Source: Pontiella sulfatireligans
GTDB taxonomy: Bacteria; Verrucomicrobiota; Kiritimatiellia; Kiritimatiellales; Pontiellaceae
Reading direction: 5' to 3'
NCBI RefSeq assembly: GCF_900890705.1
Contig: NZ_CAAHFH010000001.1
Coordinates: 1 to 64,000 of the forward strand
Length of the DNA stretch: 64,000 bases
This document shows, piece by piece, positions 58,331-64,000 of this stretch; position 1 is the stretch's first letter, and each line of letters begins with the position of its first letter. The translations under genes and the position numbers were made by a program. The notes under the pieces are model-generated. The model saw only the letters and a list, made by a program, of their open reading frames with translations, was not told where the DNA came from and ran no database searches.

Positions 58331-59068
58331 TCAATGTTCCAGACTGCTTTTTGCGAGTTTTTTCTTCGTTGATGCCCATCCGAGCTGATAGCCGCCGGCT
58401 TCCCAAATCATGATGCTGTCCAGCAGATAGCCCTCGCCGTTAATATCGATGTTGAAGGTGTTGGCACGTTCGCCGGCAATCAGGTCATCCTTCCCGTATA
58501 GGATGTGCCCGTTGATCTGCATGACCACTTCGTCGCCTTTTACTTCAGCTGTTACTTCGTACCATTGGTCATCTTCAAGCTTCAGCTCATCGCTTTGTTG
58601 AAGCAGCTTGGACTTGATTCCCGCCTTCTCTTCGACCATATGATTTTCCAACAAAAGCTTTACGCCGTCGCGGGAGAGGGTGGTGCGGATGCAGCGATGG
58701 CCCATATCCATATAGGCCATGCCTTTTGCCTGAAGCTTCTTGCTTTTGGGCGCGATGTATTTCCAGCGGAACTGGCAGACATAATCCTTGGGCAGCTCGG
58801 GAAAATTGACGCGGGAAAATGAACTGGACGCCCTCTTGCTGTCGCGACCGGTGCCTGCGAAGGCAATCAGCGGCGGAATCGCATGCAGGCAGCCGTCTTC
58901 GACCTTGTATTGGGTTTCCTTGTTGAATTTGACCGAGGCCTTGTCCACATCGCTTTTGTTGTCGAATTCTTTGCAGAACACGGGTTTCTCTGGAACGATC
59001 ATTAAGGGCTTGGGCTGCGCCCAAAGGGTGGGCGCAATAAGTAAAATAAACAGAACTATATTTTTCAT
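58331..59068 (-). CDS. Secreted lectin-like (LamG/3-keto-disaccharide hydrolase-like) protein
   Basis: 245 residues from the ATG at 59068 with GGAG upstream. Signal peptide MKNIVLFILLIAPTLWAQ. The rest is beta-rich (CQFRWKYIAP, WYEVTAEVKGDEVVMQINGHIL, IDINGEGYLLDSIMIWEA), a concanavalin-like jelly roll as in DUF1080-type domains. No clear catalytic residues. First gene of the operon after araC; it may bind the glycan substrate. Confidence 0.65.
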   Translation of the reverse strand: MKNIVLFILLIAPTLWAQPKPLMIVPEKPVFCKEFDNKSDVDKASVKFNKETQYKVEDGCLHAIPPLIAFAGTGRDSKRASSSFSRVNFPELPKDYVCQFRWKYIAPKSKKLQAKGMAYMDMGHRCIRTTLSRDGVKLLLENHMVEEKAGIKSKLLQQSDELKLEDDQWYEVTAEVKGDEVVMQINGHILYGKDDLIAGERANTFNIDINGEGYLLDSIMIWEAGGYQLGWASTKKKLAKSSLEH

Positions 59069-59162
59069 CGGGGATTCTCCAGTTACCAAATTTGATGCTG
59101 CTTCCTTGTTGGCGATTACGGATCATACGTAGGGTATAGATATATAACAAAATTAGATGGAT

Positions 59163-59180
59163 CTGAAGAGTTTTCTTCAG
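59163..59180. promoter_or_regulatory. Short dyad between araC and the lectin-like gene
   Basis: CTGAAGA and TCTTCAG, perfect 7-bp arms around GTTT. No T-run follows on the minus strand, so an operator is as likely as a terminator. Confidence 0.35.
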
Positions 59181-59192
59181 CGGAAGCGTACG

Positions 59193-60083
59193 TTAGCCTT
59201 TGATGCGCTGTCGGTAGTGCCGGGGGGAGAGGCCGGCGATTTTCTTGAAGCAGCGCGAGAAGTAGTAGGGGTCTTCGAAGCCGACCCGATCAGAAACTTC
59301 TTTAATCGACAGCGTGGAGGTGTCGAGCAGCCGTCCGGCTTCTTGAATGCGCAGGCGGATATAATATTCGACCGGCGGGAAACCGGTTTGCTTTTTGAAC
59401 AGTTCGGTGAAGCGGGAGGTGCATAGTCCGGCGCGGTGGGCCATCTGTTGGAGGGTCAGCCCGGAGGCGAGCTGGTGGCGCATCAGGGAGATGACGTCGT
59501 GAAATTCATGCGGTTTGCGGGAGGGATTGCCGAGGGTGAAGGCGGGGTTGTCGAAAAAGGTGATGGCGAGCAGGTAGCGCAAGGCCTGGCTGGCATAGAG
59601 GATGGCGTTCAGGGTGATCCCGTTGTCGAAGCGTTTCAGAATCCGGTTGAAGAGATCGCTGATGCCGCTCTCTACGTCGGCGACGGTGGGGATGAGGTGA
59701 TTTTCGGGATTGAGGGTTTGGCCGAACCAGTCGGAGTCCATTCCTGAAAAATGAACCCAGTAGATGGACCAGGGGTCGGTCTCGTCTGCGGCGTAGGTGT
59801 GCCGGACGCCGCGCGGAATGAGCAGGATCTGCCCGGGCAGAACCGGACTGCGGGCGCCATCGAGCTCCACCCAGCCCCGACCGGCGGCGCAATAGATCAG
59901 GATGTGCTGCTCCGATCCGTCGGGGCGGTCGCGGTAGTGGCTTAGCGCATGGGGAAACCAGCCGATGTCGGTGGGGTGCAGTTCGCCGACCAGCACGTTG
60001 GTGGAGACCTCTGCCAGCAGCGGTCGCGGAAGCACGTGCATGATTTGTCCGGCAAATCCTTCTTCTATACGATAATTGTCCAT
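59193..60083 (-). CDS. AraC-family transcriptional regulator
   Basis: 296 residues from the ATG at 60083. N-terminal cupin sugar-sensing domain (ILIYCAAGRGWVELDGARSPVLPGQILLIPRGVRHTY split over strands). C-terminal two-helix-turn-helix domain: LTLQQMAHRAGLCTSRFTELFKKQTG and IKEVSDRVGFEDPYYFSRCFKKIAGLSPRHYRQR. It lies between the leftward hydrolase genes and the rightward uptake genes, so it probably controls both. Confidence 0.95.
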   Translation of the reverse strand: MDNYRIEEGFAGQIMHVLPRPLLAEVSTNVLVGELHPTDIGWFPHALSHYRDRPDGSEQHILIYCAAGRGWVELDGARSPVLPGQILLIPRGVRHTYAADETDPWSIYWVHFSGMDSDWFGQTLNPENHLIPTVADVESGISDLFNRILKRFDNGITLNAILYASQALRYLLAITFFDNPAFTLGNPSRKPHEFHDVISLMRHQLASGLTLQQMAHRAGLCTSRFTELFKKQTGFPPVEYYIRLRIQEAGRLLDTSTLSIKEVSDRVGFEDPYYFSRCFKKIAGLSPRHYRQRIKG

Positions 60084-60154
60084 TGGTTTATCCTGTTTAT
60101 ATAGAACAGCGATTGTATTCAACAAGATAGTAGAGGTAGATCTGGATCGAAAAC

Positions 60155-60175
60155 ACTATTTTATCGTAAAATAGT
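60155..60175. promoter_or_regulatory. Perfect 9-bp inverted repeat in the araC/mutarotase divergent promoter
   Basis: ACTATTTTA (60155-60163), TCG, TAAAATAGT (60167-60175). It sits 70 bases before araC and 95 before the divergent gene: a good candidate operator. Confidence 0.55.
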
Positions 60176-60269
60176 CCATCATTGCCGGAAAATGCTCTAT
60201 GGAAGATTCGCTCAGGGTGTGTAGTATGGCTTTAACTGTAAGGATCATGCATCGGAGAAGGGGACGACG

Positions 60270-61151
60270 TTGGATACGCTGGTACTGGAGAACGCAGAGT
60301 GGAGGGTGGAGGTTTTGCCGGAATGTGGCGGAAAACTCCGTCGTTTGCTTTCGAAGGCGTCTGGCCGCGAATGGCTGTGGAGCAATCCGGTGCTGCCGGT
60401 TCGTCCGGCGGTTTATGGCGAATCCTATATTGAACAGCTCGACAGCGGCGGCTGGGATGAGATTTTTCCGTCGGTATCGCCCGGTGTGGTGGCGGGGCTG
60501 GAGATTCCCGATCACGGCGATCTGGTGGCGCTTCCCTGCACGTGGGAGCAGCCGGACGAGCAGACGCTTCTTTTGCGGACGGCGGGCCGATGCGCGCCGT
60601 TTGTCTTCATGCGCACCCTGCGGCTCGACGGGCCGACGCTCCGCTTTTCGTATCAGCTGGAAAACCGGGGCGAAACCGCCTTTCCCTTTTTATGGTGTGC
60701 GCATCCGCTGTTTGCGCTGGGGCCGGGCATGACGATTGAGCTGCCGGAGTGGACGGCGTTGCAGGTGCGCTCTGCGAGTGACCCCGAGCGGGCTAATCCT
60801 TCGCATCTGTTTACCGTGCCCGATTCCGCGGCGCCCGATTTTAAACCGCTGGCGGTGAAAGCGTTTACCGAGGCGGGGGCAGTGTCGTCGGTTCGGCTGA
60901 CCGATCCGTCCGGCTCGGAGCGCCTGACGATGGCGTGGGACGTGGCGCAGGTTCCGTATCTGGGACTGTGGATCAACTATGGCGCGTGGTCGGGCTGCGG
61001 CTCGGCGCCCTATTTTAATTTGGCTTTGGAGCCGACGACCGCGCCGTACGATGCGCTGGCCGACGCGCTGGAGGCCGGATGTGCAAAGAAGATTGAACCG
61101 TCGGAGACGGTTTGCTGGGAATTGGTTGTGCGTGTAACGGGTGATGACTAA
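60270..61151 (+). CDS. Aldose 1-epimerase-like protein
   Basis: 293 residues from a TTG start supported by GGAGAAGG about 9 bases upstream. Beta-rich galactose mutarotase-like fold: VEVLPECGGKLRRLL near the start, GWDEIFPSVSPG, LWCAHPLFAL (the conserved His region), and a late WINYGAWSGCG...LALEPTTAPYD with a Glu in the family's catalytic position. It would interconvert sugar anomers for uptake or the first catabolic step. First gene of the rightward operon. Confidence 0.75.
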   Translation: MDTLVLENAEWRVEVLPECGGKLRRLLSKASGREWLWSNPVLPVRPAVYGESYIEQLDSGGWDEIFPSVSPGVVAGLEIPDHGDLVALPCTWEQPDEQTLLLRTAGRCAPFVFMRTLRLDGPTLRFSYQLENRGETAFPFLWCAHPLFALGPGMTIELPEWTALQVRSASDPERANPSHLFTVPDSAAPDFKPLAVKAFTEAGAVSSVRLTDPSGSERLTMAWDVAQVPYLGLWINYGAWSGCGSAPYFNLALEPTTAPYDALADALEAGCAKKIEPSETVCWELVVRVTGDD

Positions 61152-61160
61152 GGAGAACGA

Positions 61161-62795
61161 ATGAAACGGGAACATAAATTTAATCTGGGGTATATTTTCG
61201 GCATCTCGTTGGTGTCGGCTCTCGGGGGCCTTCTGTTCGGCTATGACCTCGTGGTCATCGGCGGCGCAAAGGAATTCTACGAGCTGGTTTACGGGCTGAG
61301 CAGTCCGGCTTTGCAGGGCTGGGCCGTGAGCAGTTGTATTGTCGGCTGCATCATCGGTGCACTGGGCGTGGGCAAGCCGTCGGATACCTATGGCCGTAAA
61401 CGCCTGTTGATTCTTTCCGCCGTGCTCTTTTTTCTGTCGGCCGTGGGTTCGGGCTATGCGCCGACCTTTCAGCAGTTTGTTCTCTATCGTTTGCTCGGCG
61501 GGATCGGCATGGGCATGGCATCCACCTTGTCGCCCATGTATATTGCAGAGGTGTCGCCGGCGAGCATGCGCGGCCGCTTTGTTTCCTTAAACCAGCTGAC
61601 CATCGTGATCGGCATCCTGCTGGCCCAGTTTGTCAACTATCTCATCGTCAGTTCCCATCCGATTCCTTCGGACATCGAAACCAGCCGTCCGCTGGTGGTT
61701 TCGATGCAGCAGAATCTGGCGAAGCTGGATGCTTCGCTGGAAACCATTTCCTCCGCGGACTTGTTGTCGAAAGATCAGATTAAGGTGCTGGAGGGAGGAT
61801 CCTTTCTGCAGGGGCTCGATCCTGCCGTTGCCGATGCCTCGGCAATGATCGCGGTATTGAAATCCGGTTCGATTCCGCGCGCGGAGCTTCCCGTGGAGGC
61901 CTTGCGCACCTTTTACGACAATGAACTGCAGGCCTCCTGGAACGGAACGACCGGCTGGCGCGTCATGTTCTGGGCCGAGGCGATTCCGGCCGTGCTCTTC
62001 TTTGTCTTTATGTTCATGGTTCCCTTCAGTCCGCGCTGGCTGGTGAAGAAAGGGCGCGACGACGAAGCCGCCGTGGTGCTCGAAAAGATTGGCGGCCAGA
62101 GCTATTCCGACGAGACCCTGAAGGATATCGAGAACACCCTTACGGAAGGGCACAAGGAAGGAACCTGGCGCGAGTTGTTTAAGCCGCATTTGCGGAAGGT
62201 GCTCACCATGGGCGTGATCCTCGCCGTTTTCCAGCAGTGGTGCGGCATCAACGTGATTTTCAACTATGCCAACGATATCTTCAAGGCGGCCGGTTACGAC
62301 GTGAGCGGCATCCTCTTTAACCTGCTGATTGTCGGGATCATCAACATGGTCTTCACGTTTGTTGCGATGGGGCTCGTCGATCGGGTTGGGCGGAAAATCC
62401 TGCTGCTGTGGGGCTCGCTCGGTCTGGGCGCGTGCTACATCGGCGTCGGGTTTTGCTTCCATTTCAATGTGACCGGCGTTGGCGTGTTGATCCTGGTGCT
62501 CGGTGCAATTGCCTGCTTCTCCGCGACGTTGGGGCCGGTGATGTGGGTTCTGATTTCGGAAATTTTTCCGAATCATATCCGCGGACTGGCCATGTCCATC
62601 GCGGTGCTGTCTCTCTGGGTGGCCAACTTTGTCCTCTCCTACACGTTCCCGATACTCAACAGCGGTCTGGGCGCGGCAACCACCTTCTGGCTCTATGCGG
62701 CGATCAATATTCTCGGTTTCTTCTATATCCTGAAAAAGGTGCCGGAAACCAAGGGCAAGTCGCTGGAAGAAATTGAACTCGAACTGATGGATTAA
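61161..62795 (+). CDS. MFS sugar porter with enlarged central loop
   Basis: 544 residues, longer than the usual 460-490. Sugar-porter signatures: GGLLFGYDLVVIGGA in helix 1, DTYGRKRLL, RLLGGIGMGMASTLSPMYIAEVSP, and PETKGKSLEEIE at the end. About 85 extra residues (roughly 170-255), rich in Ser, Leu and acidic residues, lie between helices 5 and 6, on the periplasmic side. Likely proton symport of a monosaccharide; with GH95 upstream, fucose or a related sugar is plausible. Confidence 0.9.
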   Translation: MKREHKFNLGYIFGISLVSALGGLLFGYDLVVIGGAKEFYELVYGLSSPALQGWAVSSCIVGCIIGALGVGKPSDTYGRKRLLILSAVLFFLSAVGSGYAPTFQQFVLYRLLGGIGMGMASTLSPMYIAEVSPASMRGRFVSLNQLTIVIGILLAQFVNYLIVSSHPIPSDIETSRPLVVSMQQNLAKLDASLETISSADLLSKDQIKVLEGGSFLQGLDPAVADASAMIAVLKSGSIPRAELPVEALRTFYDNELQASWNGTTGWRVMFWAEAIPAVLFFVFMFMVPFSPRWLVKKGRDDEAAVVLEKIGGQSYSDETLKDIENTLTEGHKEGTWRELFKPHLRKVLTMGVILAVFQQWCGINVIFNYANDIFKAAGYDVSGILFNLLIVGIINMVFTFVAMGLVDRVGRKILLLWGSLGLGACYIGVGFCFHFNVTGVGVLILVLGAIACFSATLGPVMWVLISEIFPNHIRGLAMSIAVLSLWVANFVLSYTFPILNSGLGAATTFWLYAAINILGFFYILKKVPETKGKSLEEIELELMD

Positions 62796-62814
62796 TTTGA
62801 ACAAGGAAAAGGCC

Positions 62815-64000
62815 ATGACTTCAAGAGAACGTATTGAATCGACATGCAATCATCAGGAGCCCGACCGGCTGGCGGTGGATTTTGGCGGCGGGTTTCAGGC
62901 TGGAATCCACGCCAGTTCGGTCTATCAATTGCGGCAGCATTATGGACTGGATGCTCCCGGCACGCCGGTAAAGATTGTCGAACCCTATCAGATGCTCGGC
63001 GAAGTGAAGGACGATCTGCAGGATGTGCTTGGTATCGATACCGTGTCGATTTGCGGAAGCGGCACGATGTTCGGTTTCCCCGCGGCAGATTTCAAGGAAT
63101 GGACCTTCTCCGACGGAACTCCCGTGCTGGTGCCCGGCGGGTTTAATACCGAATACGAAGCGAGCGGCGACCTTTTCCAATATCCGGGTAACGACCGGTC
63201 GGTAGGCCCGTCCGCCCGCATGCCCGACGGCGGTTGTTTTTTTGACGCCATCGTGCGGCAACCGGAGCTGGATGAGGACAACATGGATCCGGCGGACAAC
63301 CTGGAGGAGTTCGGCCCCATCGAACCAGATGAACTCACGCTGATTGCGGATCGGGCCAAGCGGCTTTATGAGCAGACCGATCGCGCGTTGTTCTGCACCT
63401 TTGGTGGCCTGACTTTTGGCGATATTGCGCTGGTGCCCGGCACCTTTCTAAAAGACCCGAAAGGCATTCGCGATATTGAAGAGTGGTATGTCAGCCTGAT
63501 GATCCGGCCGGACTATATCAAGGCGGTGTTTGAGCAGCAGGCAGAGATCGCGATTCAAAACCTGGCCCGCCTGCATGCGGCGGTGGGCGACAGGATTTCG
63601 GTGATCCAGACGAACGGAACCGACTTCGGAACCCAGAACGGGCCGTTCTGTTCGCCGGCGCAGTATCAGGATCTGTTCCTGCCCTACCAGAAGAAGGTGA
63701 ACGGTTGGATCCATGAACATACCAACTGGAAAACGTTCATGCATTGCTGCGGCAGTATTGTTCCTTTGCTGGATTCAATTGTTGAGGCTGAGTTCGACAT
63801 TCTCAACCCCGTTCAGTTTTCCGCCGCCGATATGGATTCGGCGATGCTCAAAAAGCAATACGGCGAAAAACTCACGTTCTGGGGCGGCGGCGTCGATACG
63901 CAGAAAACCCTGCCGTTCGGCACCCCGCAGGAGGTTCGCGACGAGGTGGCGCGTCAGATCGAAACGCTGGCGCCCGGCGGCGGGTTTGTCTTTTCCTCCG
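62815..64000 (+). CDS. Uroporphyrinogen decarboxylase-family protein (partial)
   Basis: 395 codons are open to the window end; the 3' end is cut off. AAGGAA precedes the ATG. Begins MTSRERIESTCNHQEPDRLAVDFGG, a URO-D-like start; later ISVIQTNGTDFGTQNGPFCS, FMHCCGSIVPLL (the His-Cys metal motif of MtaA/CmuA-type members) and FWGGGVDTQKTLPFGTPQEV. Such proteins are frequent in sugar loci of PVC bacteria and are not haem enzymes there; methyl or one-carbon transfer is possible. Function not known. Confidence 0.88.
   Translation, partial: MTSRERIESTCNHQEPDRLAVDFGGGFQAGIHASSVYQLRQHYGLDAPGTPVKIVEPYQMLGEVKDDLQDVLGIDTVSICGSGTMFGFPAADFKEWTFSDGTPVLVPGGFNTEYEASGDLFQYPGNDRSVGPSARMPDGGCFFDAIVRQPELDEDNMDPADNLEEFGPIEPDELTLIADRAKRLYEQTDRALFCTFGGLTFGDIALVPGTFLKDPKGIRDIEEWYVSLMIRPDYIKAVFEQQAEIAIQNLARLHAAVGDRISVIQTNGTDFGTQNGPFCSPAQYQDLFLPYQKKVNGWIHEHTNWKTFMHCCGSIVPLLDSIVEAEFDILNPVQFSAADMDSAMLKKQYGEKLTFWGGGVDTQKTLPFGTPQEVRDEVARQIETLAPGGGFVFSS

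Overview
The window reads as chromosome from a Gram-negative, probably marine bacterium of the PVC group; a Kiritimatiellota (Pontiella-like) source fits best. The clues are a Na+-translocating NADH:quinone reductase operon, LpxK (lipid A), Mla-type lipid transport, a Cys-type sulfatase beside a GH95 glycosidase, a PEP-CTERM C-terminal remnant, and an ECF sigma/FHA/Ser-Thr kinase cluster with beta-helix secreted proteins. The taxonomic call is inference; no rRNA gene is present.

Layout: 0-7.3 kb holds an outer-membrane barrel protein and nqrABCDEF (minus strand). 7.5-19.5 kb is housekeeping: polyprenyl diphosphate synthase, a lysine 2,3-aminomutase-like radical SAM enzyme with a small companion ORF, a NirB-like flavoprotein, a cold-shock protein, glpK, dus, an EfpL/YeiP-type elongation factor, larB with an overlapping HAD gene, metK and lpxK. 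19.5-26.4 kb is a minus-strand nucleotide operon, carA-DUF4160-DUF2442-guaA-(four-helix-bundle protein)-carB, interrupted by two accessory modules. 26.5-38 kb is accessory: a degenerate HAD protein with a good promoter, then ECF sigma, FHA protein and a 1470-residue membrane kinase with a beta-helix C-terminus, then secreted DUF1566 and beta-helix/Ig proteins, two small unknown genes and a PEP-CTERM remnant. 38-46.7 kb holds mazG and a complete suf operon (rrf2-sufBCDSU, DUF59, Mrp fusion). 46.7-52.2 kb holds a rhomboid-like pseudoprotease, a four-gene Mla/MCE transporter and two DUF3332 lipoproteins.

52.3-53.5 kb is a mobile-element graveyard: a truncated group II intron, a truncated phage-type primase-helicase fused in frame to it, and the 3' half of a tRNA-Thr, probably an attachment-site scar. 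53.6-64 kb is a carbohydrate locus around an AraC regulator. Leftward are a secreted lectin-like protein, GH95 glycosidase, sulfatase and SASA esterase; rightward are a mutarotase-like protein, a sugar porter and a UroD-family protein cut by the window end. Together they look built to use a sulfated, acetylated, probably fucose-containing glycan.

A second layer runs through the whole window. Several families of short, word-like, imperfect repeats lie between genes, often as inverted pairs, and sometimes supply the ribosome-binding site of the next gene. One pair encloses the four-helix-bundle gene between carB and guaA; a matching pair near 39 kb encloses only about 25 bases.
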